Source: Saccharomycopsis fibuligera x Saccharomycopsis cf. fibuligera
Taxonomy: Eukaryota; Ascomycota; Saccharomycetes; Ascoideales; Saccharomycopsidaceae
NCBI GenBank assembly: GCA_001936135.1
Contig: CP012810.1
Coordinates: 2,914,001-2,978,000 of the forward strand
DNA: 64,000 nucleotides
Direction: 5' to 3'
The notes under the pieces were generated by a model. That model saw nothing but the letters and a program-made list of their open reading frames with translations. It was not told where the DNA came from and did no database searches. Shown piece after piece: positions 1 to 10,588 of the stretch (positions are counted from its first letter, which is position 1; each line of letters opens with the position of its first letter). A program made the position numbers and the translations under genes.

Positions 1-3000
1 CTCAGCAAGCGATATATTGCGAGATAGCAAATCTAATAATATTTTAAGTGAATCTGCCAATGATGATAACGATGATGATAAGCTAAATGAAGAGAGCGCC
101 ACCTTACCGAAAACCAAAAAGACCGATGCCAAGCTGTCAGAAATGAAGCTCGAAGATTCTCCTCCAGCATTAAAGGAAGTGCGAAGCTACATGAACAAAC
201 ACCCAGACAAAGTCATCTTAACAGAGCTTGGGAAATTTTACGAGTTATATTTTGAAAACGCTGATGTATATGGGCCCAAGCTTAATTTGAAAGTTGTTAA
301 GAAAAATTACGCAACTGCAAAAGTTTCCATGGCTGGTTTTCCTAGCCATTATTGTCTTAAATATATTGATCAATTGGTTAATACGTATGGCGTGAGTGTC
401 GTGCTTGTTAAGCAATACTTAAAGGATCCGAGTTTCAAGAAAAGCAACGTGAAACGATTCTATCGTAAAATATACCGAATTATTACTCCGGGAACCATAA
501 TAGAGCAAGATATGTTAGATCATGAAAAGAACAACTTTTTGCTTTCAATACATTTTCCTCCTAGTTTTCTTAACAATACTGTTCCCGTTAACATGAAAAT
601 CGGGCTAAGTTGGTGTGATGTATCTACCACCGAGTTTTTCGTCCAAGAAACGTCCTTAGTCAACTTAGTGAATGATTTGCATAGAATCAAGCCAACTGAA
701 GTAATCATTAATGAAAACTTCAAGAACAAGCTACTTGATAAATTAAATTTGATTTTTTTGAAAAGTTTCAACATCAACTGGGTAAACGTTGATATTAATG
801 AAAGCTTTAATTACAGCAATTACTACACTATGTTCTTTGAAAAAAAGGAAAAAAAGTTAAAGGATGCTTTTGATTCATTGAGCAGGCCAGAACGTTTCTC
901 AGTATTTGCTTTGCTCGATTATGTGCGTGAACAGTTTGACATTGAAGATGATCAGACAAAGATGCTTCAAGTAGCTGATGTAAACAAACAGGAAGCAGCG
1001 AGCACATTGCCAGTAACCAAATTTAAAGAAGACTCGGCTATCCAATCCGATGAAATAATTGAAGAGGTTAACAAAATTGATCTTAACTCATTCAATTTTT
1101 CCATTCCTAGAAAAACAAAACTAGAAAACTTTATGCTCATTGACACATCAGCCAGAGAAGCGCTTGAAATAACAGAAACAATTAAAGATCGAAGCAGAAA
1201 AAATACATTATTTTCAACAATAAAACGTACTATAACTCCATCTGGTACTAGAATGTTGAGAAATTGGCTTGATGCCCCTCCTTTTGATTTAACTGAACTG
1301 AAAAGAAGATTATTACTAGTGAAAATTTTCGCTGATCCAAAATTTGAAATCCACAAACTTTACATGATGCAAGCACTTCGATCTTTGTCCAATTATGACG
1401 CTTTGAGGTTGCTATTTGAAATAAGTTTCAATTCAAATTTAATGAGTAGCAATAGTATTACTAATGAAAGCAATAATATCAAACTTGGCTGGAATTATTT
1501 AAACTTGTTGAAAATTCTTAAAGGTTATAATAGCATAAGGCAGATATTGCATAGCTATTATGATGAAAATCTAAAGCATATAGGGTCCAAAGGTGCGCAG
1601 AGTACAAATAAGTTGTTACATGATCAAATTGCAAAAATTATTGTACATGATAAATTGATCGACAAAATTGAAGGTTTGATTAATAAGGAGAATATTGAAG
1701 CCATATATGTATCGTTGAATGAAGCAGAAGAGGAAGGCGAAGAAGGATCCACAGACCTTGACTACAGCAACAGTAATAGCAGCAGCAATAATGTTAGCAT
1801 AAATAACCCATTTAGTATGAAGAGAAGTTTTTTTCCTGATATGACCTGGATTATAAACACCAAGAATGCCAGTGAGGATTCTGGATTGGTGAGGTTGCAT
1901 AATCAACTTGATGAATTAATGAAAGAGAAAAATGCATTAGAAGAAAAATTAAACCAAAAAGCATCTGAATTACAAATTAAACATTGTGAGTTACGTATTG
2001 AAAATGATTTCCCCAATATATATATACAATTTTCAGTGAAAGCTAAATTAACGGCCGCCAAATTGAATGAAACTTTTGAAATAACAAATACATTCAAACA
2101 ATCAAAGACCTCAAGAAACTTCACAAATGCAGCTTGGGAATCACTAGGATTCAAGATTCTGAGAACAATAAAAAAAATAAAATATGAAGAGCTTAAATTC
2201 TTGAATTTGCTAAGATTGGACGTTTTACAAAATTTTGAGACAATAAAAAGCACCGCAGCAACAATTGATTATCTTGACGTTTTGCTTTCCTTTGCCAACT
2301 TGTCATCCGAGTTTAATCTAGTATGTCCTCAACTTAACAAAAAACTTGAGTTAAATATTGTCAACGGTAGGCATCTTACTGTTGAACACAACTTGAAAAA
2401 CAGCATTGTTGAATTTCAAGCAAATGATTGCCTTTTATCTAATGATGGTAAACTCGGGTACGTAATATCAGGTCCAAATATGGGTGGTAAAAGTACATAC
2501 TTGAGACAAAATGCCATCATTGTAATTTTAGCCCAAATTGGTTCTTTTGTTCCTGCTGATAAAGCAGTAATTGGTCTAGTGGATAAAATCTTTACTCGAA
2601 TTGGTTCATCGGATGACATCACTAGTAACAGCAGTACCTTCATGACGGAAATGAGCGAAACTTCCAATGGATTGGCCATGTCTACCGAACGCTCATTGTT
2701 GATTTTTGATGAAATTGGCCGCGGTACGTCAAATAATGAAGGTATAGCAATTGCGTTTGGTATTCTTAAACATATGTCTAATGTGTTAAAAAGTAGATTT
2801 CTTTTTGCTACCCATTATGCTCCTGAATTGTATCGGCTTATTCAAATTAATGATGTATTTGATAAACAAAACACTATAAACGATAAAGTGGCATACTATC
2901 ATACTTCACTAATGAGTGGTTTATTGAATACGTATCTCAAAAAGAAAAGTGAAAATCTTACTAATTCCAATATATTCAATGGGAGATTTTTCGATCACAA

Positions 3001-3187
3001 ATTGGTGCCTGGAATAAGCAAATATTCTCATGCTACAACTGTGGCAAAATTAGCACAAGTGCCGAGTAGTGTTATTCAAAATGCTGAAGTGGCTCTTAAG
3101 CTTATAGAGTTTGAAAAGACAAATGGTGACAAGCAAGAAAATGCTGAAGCTATCAAAAAGTTTTTTAAATTCGATGATCCTACATAA
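1..3187 (+). CDS. MSH1: Mitochondrial MutS homologue Msh1 (5' end outside window)
   Basis: Mitochondrial DNA mismatch-binding ATPase that maintains mtDNA. The frame is open to the left edge of the window and the first visible ATG lies well inside it, so the N-terminus with the mitochondrial presequence is missing. About 1,060 residues are visible, already longer than the roughly 960 of the S. cerevisiae protein. The mismatch-recognition domain is near visible residues 50-130 and contains the GKFYELY motif (GxFYE type). The connector, lever and clamp follow. The ATPase domain starts near residue 819 with Walker A GPNMGGKST, then the MutS region TFMTEMSET, Walker B LLIFDEIGRGTS and FATHYAPEL. 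The SMAGFPSHY and ITPGTIIEQ segments match the Msh1 branch rather than nuclear Msh2/3/6. An acidic Asn/Asp stretch precedes domain I, and a Ser/Asn-rich insert (about residues 575-600) interrupts the clamp. The assignment is firm; the start is unknown. Confidence 0.93.
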   Translation, partial: SASDILRDSKSNNILSESANDDNDDDKLNEESATLPKTKKTDAKLSEMKLEDSPPALKEVRSYMNKHPDKVILTELGKFYELYFENADVYGPKLNLKVVKKNYATAKVSMAGFPSHYCLKYIDQLVNTYGVSVVLVKQYLKDPSFKKSNVKRFYRKIYRIITPGTIIEQDMLDHEKNNFLLSIHFPPSFLNNTVPVNMKIGLSWCDVSTTEFFVQETSLVNLVNDLHRIKPTEVIINENFKNKLLDKLNLIFLKSFNINWVNVDINESFNYSNYYTMFFEKKEKKLKDAFDSLSRPERFSVFALLDYVREQFDIEDDQTKMLQVADVNKQEAASTLPVTKFKEDSAIQSDEIIEEVNKIDLNSFNFSIPRKTKLENFMLIDTSAREALEITETIKDRSRKNTLFSTIKRTITPSGTRMLRNWLDAPPFDLTELKRRLLLVKIFADPKFEIHKLYMMQALRSLSNYDALRLLFEISFNSNLMSSNSITNESNNIKLGWNYLNLLKILKGYNSIRQILHSYYDENLKHIGSKGAQSTNKLLHDQIAKIIVHDKLIDKIEGLINKENIEAIYVSLNEAEEEGEEGSTDLDYSNSNSSSNNVSINNPFSMKRSFFPDMTWIINTKNASEDSGLVRLHNQLDELMKEKNALEEKLNQKASELQIKHCELRIENDFPNIYIQFSVKAKLTAAKLNETFEITNTFKQSKTSRNFTNAAWESLGFKILRTIKKIKYEELKFLNLLRLDVLQNFETIKSTAATIDYLDVLLSFANLSSEFNLVCPQLNKKLELNIVNGRHLTVEHNLKNSIVEFQANDCLLSNDGKLGYVISGPNMGGKSTYLRQNAIIVILAQIGSFVPADKAVIGLVDKIFTRIGSSDDITSNSSTFMTEMSETSNGLAMSTERSLLIFDEIGRGTSNNEGIAIAFGILKHMSNVLKSRFLFATHYAPELYRLIQINDVFDKQNTINDKVAYYHTSLMSGLLNTYLKKKSENLTNSNIFNGRFFDHKLVPGISKYSHATTVAKLAQVPSSVIQNAEVALKLIEFEKTNGDKQENAEAIKKFFKFDDPT

Positions 3188-3335
3188 ACTGATATAAAAT
3201 AGAACTCTGTAACGCAGTGCTCTAAAAAATTCGATGCCAAGTTTCAGATATTTAAATCTGCAATATATACTGCTAATTTCACAAAAAGAATATAATACAA
3301 TGTACTTGTTTCCCTAGTGTACATGATTTTGTGCT

Positions 3336-6035
3336 TCACATGCTACCTCTGTACCCATTATTGTAACTACCGTAATCGTTTCCGTCATCATATTGGTTCA
3401 GGCCAGAATTTGTATATGAGCCATTGCTCATGTATGATGAGGCAGGATCATACTCAGAGTTGTTTGCATTATGGTTAACATTATTTATGTGGCCGTTGCT
3501 ATTATTAATGTTATTGGTATTATTGTTATTAGCGTTACCATTAGCTTGCAATGCTAACTGGACAAGTTGGGCTACTTGGTTTAGTTGCTGAGGATTTTGA
3601 GCTAAGCTGCTAAGTAACTGTGCCTGGGCAGCGTTAACTGAGGGTTGAGTTTGTGTTGGTACTTGTGGTAGTTGAGGTATCTGAGGTAGTTGAGGTTGTT
3701 GTTGTTGTTGCGGTTGCTGTTGTTGCTGTTGTTGTTGATACTGTTGTTGTTGTTGCTGCGAGGGATTGTATGTGTTGAAAGCTCTATTATCGAATTGGTT
3801 ATATTGTTCGGAATGTGTATAGCCGTTTGGATAAATCAAGTTGTTACCAGCATGGCTGACATTATTAAAATTGGCATAAGTAGAGTATCCCTGGTTCCCA
3901 TAATTATTATTATAACCACCATAGTTGCTAGAATTTCTATAAGGTTGTTGCTGGCTTCCATAAAATTGACCTTGATCAGCTGGTACTGGAACACTTTGAT
4001 ACCCATTATTGCTGCTATAAATTTGTGGCTGTGGTCTATTACCTTGACGTTTCAAACTATCAAAACTTAGTTTGCCCTGGTTGGACGCTAAAACACCGGG
4101 AGGTGCTCGCTGTGGTATATTTTGATTGCGATTGGCATTGACGTGATATGGTTGAGCAGCAATCGTGGCACTGTAACTCTGATATGGTGCAACCGTTCTC
4201 CCACTATTGAAGTTACTATTAGCAATAGGAGCCAAATAGGGCTTAACTGATGATTTTGTAGCATTGAGTGGCACATAAGGATTTGCCGGTAATCCATTAG
4301 GAACGTTAGACGTTAATCCACTGGATGCAGGCGTACGTTTCTTCTCAGATTTATCCTTTGCCCCTTCAGGTTTTGCGTCCTGCTTTCTCTTCTTCTTATT
4401 TTTCTTTTTTGATCTTTTGAAATCAGCTTCAGCGGCATCGTCACTAAACTCCAATTCGTGTTCTGGAACTTCTTCATCATTACCGTTACTGGCATCACAT
4501 CCTTTCATTGCTCTTATTTTCTCCGTAAGCTCGAACTCTGCGGTAGACACAACGTAATAAACTTTTTTTCCTTTTGCGTCTTTGAAATCTTCATCATTTT
4601 GATCATCATTATTGTTAAACTTTACTCTATAAAAAGGGCTTCTTAATGGTCCAAAAATCTCAAAAATTAACCCAATTGGCTTTCTATCCTCAAAACACAA
4701 GATAGAGTTTTCTTTCAAGACCCTAAATTCAGCTGAATTGGTGCCCTTCACAATCAAATTATTTTCAGCATAAGTATAAATTTCTCCAATTTGTTCAATT
4801 GGTGTATTCAAATCGATTTTATAATCGCTGGGTAAAGGAGGAGCAGGCTCCTCTGGCATCTCATTCTTTGATCGTATAGGACCATCAATATTCTCATCCT
4901 CTTCGTCTTCCAAGTTTTCAGCTCCAACAATATCGGCTTCATTGTCATCGCTGTCGCTTTCATCTTCGCTATCGTCACTGTCGCTTTCATCAGTACCTTT
5001 GTCACTGCTATTTTCATCCAGAAGCTCATCACTGTCAACCTCAATTTCATCAGAAGAGTAAGCATCTATTTTACTTTTATTATTGCTATCAAGTTTTTGC
5101 ATTATTGTTTCAATTTCTGACTTTCTACTGGCTTTTTGAAATTCGATTTTAGTTTTTTCTGTAATTTGTAATGATGTGGATTCTTGTTTCCCAGCATGAT
5201 CAGACAATATTTTTGCCAGATCGTTTTTATTCTCAATTGATTCGGTTACTGGAGAATCACCTTCTAGTATGGGATGTGATTCACTTGGCTTCCCATGATT
5301 TGAAGAGTTCTCCAGGTTATCTTTTTGAGCCTCACTTTTAGCTGTATGATGCTCCTTTACTGGTTGCTCTCTATCAGCCTGATCCAATAAAGTAGCAGGG
5401 GGATGCTGTTCACCATCACCACCATTTGCTTGGGAAACATTCTCAATGGCTTGGTTGGCTGTAGAAACAACCAGTAAATTGCATTTGTTTTCGATATTAG
5501 CCTCGATAGCTTTATCAGACTGAGAGACTACCTGCTCAGCTTTTGTCTCAGTTACTGGTCCAAGTTGCTCTGATTCATGTAGACTTGATTTTATTAAGCT
5601 AGCATTTCCTGGAAAATGATCCCGTGATTTTGATTTCTCGAGCTTATCAACAGGTAGGCTATCTTTTGGTACTTGATTGTCAATATCGTTTGATGAATTA
5701 ATATTCTGCGCATCATTAGCGATACACTCTTCGTTGTTTTGTTGTTCATTGCTATGCTGCGCCTTGCCAGTATCCTGCTCTTCATTACTAATTTGTATTT
5801 CAGTAGTATTTTTGTCTAAATTGCGGATCTGTTCTTTGTCATTATTCTGTACTCCATTAATATTCTGTACTCCATTAATATTCTGAACTTCGCTAGATTC
5901 CTCTAATTTTTCCGAATTCAGTTTTATAATATTTGGCTGAGATTCCGCCATGGAAATATCTCCATTAGCATTATCTCCATTAGCATTATCAACATGCATT
6001 GTCCCAATCTGCTCAGCTCCTAAAATACCACCCAT
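3336..6035 (-). CDS. NAF1: H/ACA snoRNP assembly factor Naf1
   Basis: Nuclear factor that binds Cbf5 early in H/ACA snoRNP assembly and is later exchanged for Gar1. The Gar1/Naf1 beta-barrel core is about residues 402-515 of 899. It begins PPLPSDYKIDLNTPIEQIG, contains FEDRKPIGLIFEIFGP and SPFYRVKFNN, and ends in AEFELTEKI. A Lys-rich nuclear-localisation-like stretch follows (RSKKKNKKKRKQ). The N-terminal 400 residues are acidic, low-complexity sequence with short NGDNANGD and VQNINGVQN repeats. The C-terminus is Gln/Asn/Tyr-rich with a long CAA/CAG-coded Gln run. The open frame reaches 6083, but only through a GTG; I place the start at the first ATG (6035). It is divergent from CIA2 across 306 bp. 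The large disordered arms make it far longer than S. cerevisiae Naf1. Confidence 0.9.
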   Translation of the reverse strand: MGGILGAEQIGTMHVDNANGDNANGDISMAESQPNIIKLNSEKLEESSEVQNINGVQNINGVQNNDKEQIRNLDKNTTEIQISNEEQDTGKAQHSNEQQNNEECIANDAQNINSSNDIDNQVPKDSLPVDKLEKSKSRDHFPGNASLIKSSLHESEQLGPVTETKAEQVVSQSDKAIEANIENKCNLLVVSTANQAIENVSQANGGDGEQHPPATLLDQADREQPVKEHHTAKSEAQKDNLENSSNHGKPSESHPILEGDSPVTESIENKNDLAKILSDHAGKQESTSLQITEKTKIEFQKASRKSEIETIMQKLDSNNKSKIDAYSSDEIEVDSDELLDENSSDKGTDESDSDDSEDESDSDDNEADIVGAENLEDEEDENIDGPIRSKNEMPEEPAPPLPSDYKIDLNTPIEQIGEIYTYAENNLIVKGTNSAEFRVLKENSILCFEDRKPIGLIFEIFGPLRSPFYRVKFNNNDDQNDEDFKDAKGKKVYYVVSTAEFELTEKIRAMKGCDASNGNDEEVPEHELEFSDDAAEADFKRSKKKNKKKRKQDAKPEGAKDKSEKKRTPASSGLTSNVPNGLPANPYVPLNATKSSVKPYLAPIANSNFNSGRTVAPYQSYSATIAAQPYHVNANRNQNIPQRAPPGVLASNQGKLSFDSLKRQGNRPQPQIYSSNNGYQSVPVPADQGQFYGSQQQPYRNSSNYGGYNNNYGNQGYSTYANFNNVSHAGNNLIYPNGYTHSEQYNQFDNRAFNTYNPSQQQQQQYQQQQQQQQPQQQQQPQLPQIPQLPQVPTQTQPSVNAAQAQLLSSLAQNPQQLNQVAQLVQLALQANGNANNNNTNNINNSNGHINNVNHNANNSEYDPASSYMSNGSYTNSGLNQYDDGNDYGSYNNGYRGSM
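3697..3759 (-). repeat. Poly-Gln coding repeat in NAF1
   Basis: Near-continuous CAA/CAG codons (seen as TTG/CTG triplets on the plus strand) encode interrupted Gln runs in the disordered C-terminal arm of Naf1. Mixed codons suggest this is not a young pure microsatellite. Confidence 0.8.
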
Positions 6036-6341
6036 GCTAGTATTAAGTGTATAACTTTCTCCAATTAAAAAAATCGTCAGCACTAATCAAGACTAAAGAG
6101 CAGTACTACTAAAAAGAAATGTAATAGGCTTCTCTTGTAAACACGATGCGCGTAGTGTAAAAAGAAAAAAAAAAAAAATTTTTCATCTCATCTCATCGAT
6201 TAGTTTTATGTTATGTAATCACCGCCTTGCCGGAGGCAAAGGAGAAAACAATCTTAAGATAATGATGACGAATGAAGCTGATTAATTTGTTAAAGCGAAC
6301 ATAAACAAGTATTTATATCACATTAACACACAACGTACAAC
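6036..6341. promoter_or_regulatory. Divergent promoter NAF1/CIA2
   Basis: This 306-bp stretch separates two start codons that face away from each other. It holds an A-rich tract at about 6163-6178 and AT-rich sequence near CIA2 (TATTTATATC about 30 bp before its ATG). I see no gene or clear factor site. Confidence 0.45.
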
Positions 6342-7037
6342 ATGGGGGATGTTTTAAACGCAAATCCAACAGTCTACGACGTTAGCCTTCTACCAACAAG
6401 ACACCAAAAGAAACGCTCTGAGTTTCTGATCAAGAAGGAAAACTTATTACTATACAGTTTATCATTAAGCAAAGATGTCAGCAACTCCAAGACCCCAGAT
6501 TCCTACGGCATAATAAAAAAGAATTCTGAATATGCGCTTGGCCAAAATTTTGACGACGAAGTAAGCAGTGCTTCCACTGACGAAAAGACTTTGCTGAGTT
6601 TGAGCTTGGATGATTCAGACGACGATGATGAAGAAGAAGAGGAAGAAATTGACTCATTGGAGATATATGACTTGATTGCAAACATTTCAGATCCTGAACA
6701 TCCATTATCTCTAGCTGCTCTCGGGGTTGTTAACCTTGGTGATATCAGTATAAATTATTACGATCCATCACATAAAGGCATAGCGGAAGTGGTGGTTAAA
6801 ATTACACCTACTATCAATCATTGTTCATTGGCGACTTTGATAGGTTTAGGTATCAGAGTACGGCTAGAACGGTGCTTACCTCCAAGATTTAGAATTTCTT
6901 TGATGTTGAAAGAAGGTTCGCACCAGTCTGAAAATCAGGTCAACAAGCAGCTCAATGATAAAGAAAGAATTAATGCTGCTTGTGAAAATAGCCAGCTATT
7001 AAGTGTGATTTCTAACATGCTCTCTACGTGCACATAG
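6342..7037 (+). CDS. CIA2: Cytosolic Fe-S assembly protein Cia2 (MIP18 family)
   Basis: Member of the CIA targeting complex (Cia1-Cia2-Met18), which delivers Fe-S clusters to cytosolic and nuclear apoproteins. The MIP18/DUF59 domain covers roughly residues 100-225: EIYDLIANISDPEHPLSLAAL, then VVVKITPTINHCSLATLIGL, with the conserved reactive cysteine at residue 161, then LGIRVRLERCLPPRFRISL. The N-terminal 100 residues carry an acidic D/E run (about residues 91-102), as in S. cerevisiae Cia2. The length (231 aa) equals the yeast family norm. The start is the ATG directly downstream of the CAACGTACAAC leader; no intron is needed. Confidence 0.95.
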   Translation: MGDVLNANPTVYDVSLLPTRHQKKRSEFLIKKENLLLYSLSLSKDVSNSKTPDSYGIIKKNSEYALGQNFDDEVSSASTDEKTLLSLSLDDSDDDDEEEEEEIDSLEIYDLIANISDPEHPLSLAALGVVNLGDISINYYDPSHKGIAEVVVKITPTINHCSLATLIGLGIRVRLERCLPPRFRISLMLKEGSHQSENQVNKQLNDKERINAACENSQLLSVISNMLSTCT

Positions 7038-7141
7038 AGTGTATGAAAAAAACTGTTTGCATTAAACATTTGTATTATAACGCTCTGGGATCACATATAT
7101 AATTTTTTTATTAATACATGTACGAGGCTTTCTCACGTTGC

Positions 7142-10100
7142 TCAGTGTTTGCTGTTCATTTTGTAAGTTTCTTTTAGATTGTGCAAATCACGAATAATAT
7201 CAGTAGAAATGTTTTGTGAAAACCCTTCAAAATCATATCTTTTGAGTTCACTTGAATTTTTTCTTCGAATTATAATCTTGAAGTTTATTGGATATTTTCT
7301 AGATAGCTTGGCAGCAACCACCTGAGAAATATGAAAGCTGCTAGTTTTAGATGATCGGCTTTTATGAGCAGATTCCGGTGACGAAATGTATATATACTCT
7401 CCGTCAATAGTAAACACCCTTTCATGTCTACTCATAAAATTTACTTGCTGCCTTCTCCATACTGGGTATCTCTTGAGTCTCAACCCAGATAATGGCGCTG
7501 GCATCATATCAATTGTTGTGGACTTAGCTCCATGCTTGAGTCTATTCTTTGTTCTTGTTAGAGAGGAAGATAACTTTCCTGAAGATTTTCTTGAACCACT
7601 AGTAGGAGAATGGACAACTCGAGGAGGGAAAAACCCACCAAGACCAGCACTTAAAGACCCTGAATTAACTCTCTGAGGAGGTTCAAACCCTTTTGTGGAA
7701 ACCTTCATTTTTTCTGGCAAATGAGAAACAGAAGTAGATGCTGATCTAGTTAATCGAGTTTTGATTCCCAATGACTTTGCTATATCTAAATGAATGATTT
7801 GAATGTCCTGATTACCGTCTATTCCGGAGATGTACTCGTTACCATTGAGCATAAACGGCTCATTTAAAATCTGTGCACCATATAAAGCTGGATTAAGATC
7901 CTTAGAGGCACAATATTTTGCAATTATATCATTAACTTTTTCACCTGTTTTGAACCAAATTTTGGAATATTCATCATTGTTAGGATATAAGAAAACTCTC
8001 ACTTGGATCGGCTTTTCAGCTGGCAAACTTGCCTCAGACGCATTATATTTAGATAATCTTCTGGCCAAAAGAGTAGAAGTTGGACTTGAGATAGTTGATT
8101 GCAACAACAGATTATGGCTAACATTATTCAATGTCAACGTTTTGCTCAAAGAGTTACCCATTCCATTATTGTTTTCACTCGAAGGACCATTTGCTGATAT
8201 GTTTGCTTTGGACTCGTTATCAAGAGTGTAAGGCAATGGAGTACTTTTTTCATTTGCTTTTGCAGACCCTTCATCCACCTGAATTAATGACACTTCATCT
8301 GGCTGATAAATATCTATAGTTTTAGTTCTATCCAATATCCCGAATCCTTCATCAAAAACTTCCCCTTCATCTGAAAGTTGTAGTTTCCATTTATTCAAAT
8401 CTAGATATTTCTTGTCTCCGTTTATCTCTGCCTTCTCAAGTGTTGTGTATTTGAGCAAAATAAAACCTAACAAATCAATGACTTTGGATCCCTTTTTCAC
8501 CTTAATCCTAAGAGGTGCGCTGCTGTATTTTTTCGAATCAGGAATATACACATTAATAGAACTTGCCACTCTATTGGCAAGATTTTCTCCTGATACAATG
8601 TCATATCTTTCCAATGGTGACGCGTTGGCCTTTTTCTTCTTTTCATTAAGCATTGATGATAGTTTTGAGGTTTTTGGTGCTATTTCATCATTAGCATTGA
8701 CATCAACTTTTTTAAATGTAAGCAGACTTTCTTCCTGAATATCTGGGTGTGCTTTACTCAGCTTGATGCTTGAATTAGGCACACTTCTATTCAGCTGTGT
8801 GAGTTTGCTTCTAAAATGAGGTTGTGCTTCTTGAGACTCACTGTTACTTCTTTGCTTACGAGCATAGGTTGCATTTGGTGGATTGGCAAAAGTTCTTTTA
8901 GTCGCTTTTTTCGATTCTTCTGTATGTCTGGTTGCTGCTTCTAAAGGATAACTTCCATCCGATGTATCAAATGCCTGAGAGTTGACAGATACTCCAATAC
9001 TAAGCACACTGTCATTTTGGATTTCATTAGTACCTAGCTTGTCAGATACGGTCAAGTCATCTTTATTGAGTTTCCAATATATAGTCGCTCTTTTGAAAGC
9101 AACGTCCATAACACTGTCGGCACCATCGTCGTCATCGGTAAATGAGCCACCTATCAATGAATCATCATCAGATAAAGAGTCAAAACTGTTATTCTCTTGG
9201 TCGTCATCATCATGGTCAATATTGATTAAGTCTTCATCTTCATTCGCAATATCAGTTTCATCCCTATCATCAACAATGAGTTCTTGGGTCATGCCGTCCC
9301 GCTGAGCACTAGAAATACCAGTGTCTAAATTACTTACACCTTCATTGTCCATTAAGCTCTCTTCATCATCATCACTACTGTCACTATCATCATTATCGTC
9401 TCTTTGCTTTTGTGCTGTAGATTTTGTGAAAAATTTCCCAATTGAAGACCTATATGTGTTCTTTTTGAAATTTTGAAACTTGTTATTGTTAACATTGCTA
9501 TTGCCGTTACTGTTTTTAAAAGCATTAGGAGTAATTGTGCTTACGCTGAAAGTTTGTGGATTATCGTTTTCCTCGTCCTCATTTTCTTCTTTAATATTTG
9601 ATATTCTATGCGATAGTTCTGGTTTTCTTTGCTTCTCCAGATCATTGTTGGTTATGATAGACTCCCCACTACTGCGCCTTGAAGAAGAGTCATGGACGTC
9701 AAAGATGCTATTTTTTTCACTTTGCAAAGAAATCGGGTGCTTCTGACTTTTGGACTGGGTATTAAGTTTTGTGCCTTTTATGCTTCCAGGCGAAATATTT
9801 TGACTAGCACCATCGCTTTCCACATCACTATCTGAAGAACTGCTGTACTTTTTACCACGATTCTTTATGTTTTGATAGAAATTGGACTGTATGGGCGGCG
9901 ATTCTGCATTTGAGCGTAAGTTATCAATATAGTTTTTGTTTTCATTAAGAATGTTTAAGTTCATTGTGTCGAACCTGTTAGACTCGCTGTTGATGATATC
10001 CTGATTCGAATGGTAGACATTATAATACTGCGACTGTTTTAAGAAAGGCTTCATTATTCTTTTGGACATATCATTCTCATTTGCCCGCAAATAGCTATCA

Positions 10101-10144
10101 CGTAGCTTATTGATGATGTAATTAACATCTTGAGGGAACGCCAT
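7142..10144 (-). CDS. AVO1: TORC2 subunit Avo1 (Sin1 family)
   Basis: Essential TORC2 scaffold that recruits substrates such as Ypk1 and anchors the complex to the plasma membrane. It is 1,000 aa. The N-terminal half is Ser/Asp/Asn-rich and disordered, with acidic clusters. A Sin1 CRIM-type region lies at about residues 515-625 (APLRIKVKKGSKVIDLLGFI). A Ras-binding-like ubiquitin fold is near residues 715-800 (IQVRVFLYPNNDEYSKIWFK). The C-terminal PH domain (about 888-998) starts RYPVWRRQQVNFMSRHERVF and ends FEGFSQNISTDIIRDLHNLK. The order CRIM-RBD-PH and the strong PH match identify Sin1/Avo1. The start is an ATG with no upstream in-frame alternative examined. Confidence 0.93.
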   Translation of the reverse strand: MAFPQDVNYIINKLRDSYLRANENDMSKRIMKPFLKQSQYYNVYHSNQDIINSESNRFDTMNLNILNENKNYIDNLRSNAESPPIQSNFYQNIKNRGKKYSSSSDSDVESDGASQNISPGSIKGTKLNTQSKSQKHPISLQSEKNSIFDVHDSSSRRSSGESIITNNDLEKQRKPELSHRISNIKEENEDEENDNPQTFSVSTITPNAFKNSNGNSNVNNNKFQNFKKNTYRSSIGKFFTKSTAQKQRDDNDDSDSSDDDEESLMDNEGVSNLDTGISSAQRDGMTQELIVDDRDETDIANEDEDLINIDHDDDDQENNSFDSLSDDDSLIGGSFTDDDDGADSVMDVAFKRATIYWKLNKDDLTVSDKLGTNEIQNDSVLSIGVSVNSQAFDTSDGSYPLEAATRHTEESKKATKRTFANPPNATYARKQRSNSESQEAQPHFRSKLTQLNRSVPNSSIKLSKAHPDIQEESLLTFKKVDVNANDEIAPKTSKLSSMLNEKKKKANASPLERYDIVSGENLANRVASSINVYIPDSKKYSSAPLRIKVKKGSKVIDLLGFILLKYTTLEKAEINGDKKYLDLNKWKLQLSDEGEVFDEGFGILDRTKTIDIYQPDEVSLIQVDEGSAKANEKSTPLPYTLDNESKANISANGPSSENNNGMGNSLSKTLTLNNVSHNLLLQSTISSPTSTLLARRLSKYNASEASLPAEKPIQVRVFLYPNNDEYSKIWFKTGEKVNDIIAKYCASKDLNPALYGAQILNEPFMLNGNEYISGIDGNQDIQIIHLDIAKSLGIKTRLTRSASTSVSHLPEKMKVSTKGFEPPQRVNSGSLSAGLGGFFPPRVVHSPTSGSRKSSGKLSSSLTRTKNRLKHGAKSTTIDMMPAPLSGLRLKRYPVWRRQQVNFMSRHERVFTIDGEYIYISSPESAHKSRSSKTSSFHISQVVAAKLSRKYPINFKIIIRRKNSSELKRYDFEGFSQNISTDIIRDLHNLKETYKMNSKH

Positions 10145-10588
10145 AGCTGCTGGCTAAGCTTGATTCTCATCAAGAGTGCTCGCTTTGCCATATAAAGAAG
10201 CTATGACAACATTAAGGTTAATAGTTTTTGGATAAAAAGCGAGGAGATCATCACTGGCTTTCCGTACATCTATGCACCGCACCACTAAGACATCCGCACA
10301 CCGTCTGTACTAAATGTCAGCACGGTCCCACTCAACATTCCCAAGATCTCTAACTAGCGCCTAGAATAGGTATGTATAACGGTCAAGGGCGATTTAAAGT
10401 GCTGTAGGCCCTCTAGTAACTTATTTTAGTCACAGCGCTTTTTTTTATATGAAATACCTTGCTCAACCGTTAATGGACGTCAGACAAATGTCACTGACTG
10501 AAGAACTATTTTATGTTCTACAGAATAGCATTGATTTATTGTATCCTTGGCCATATTTAGCTAGATAATCTATATACTTTGCCGAATA
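10145..10588. other. Intergenic, upstream of AVO1
   Basis: This 444-bp stretch lies between the AVO1 start and the stop of the FAM192A-like gene. It contains GC-richer pieces than its surroundings and a TATAAA-like element just upstream of AVO1 (about 10190). No coding frame, tRNA or snoRNA could be supported by eye. Confidence 0.4.

Noticed and set aside
10360-10450. Possible H/ACA-like or Pol III RNA before AVO1 (GGGC...GCCCT pairing, T-run)
   Set aside because: No clear ACA or H box, and no A/B boxes; not supportable by eye.
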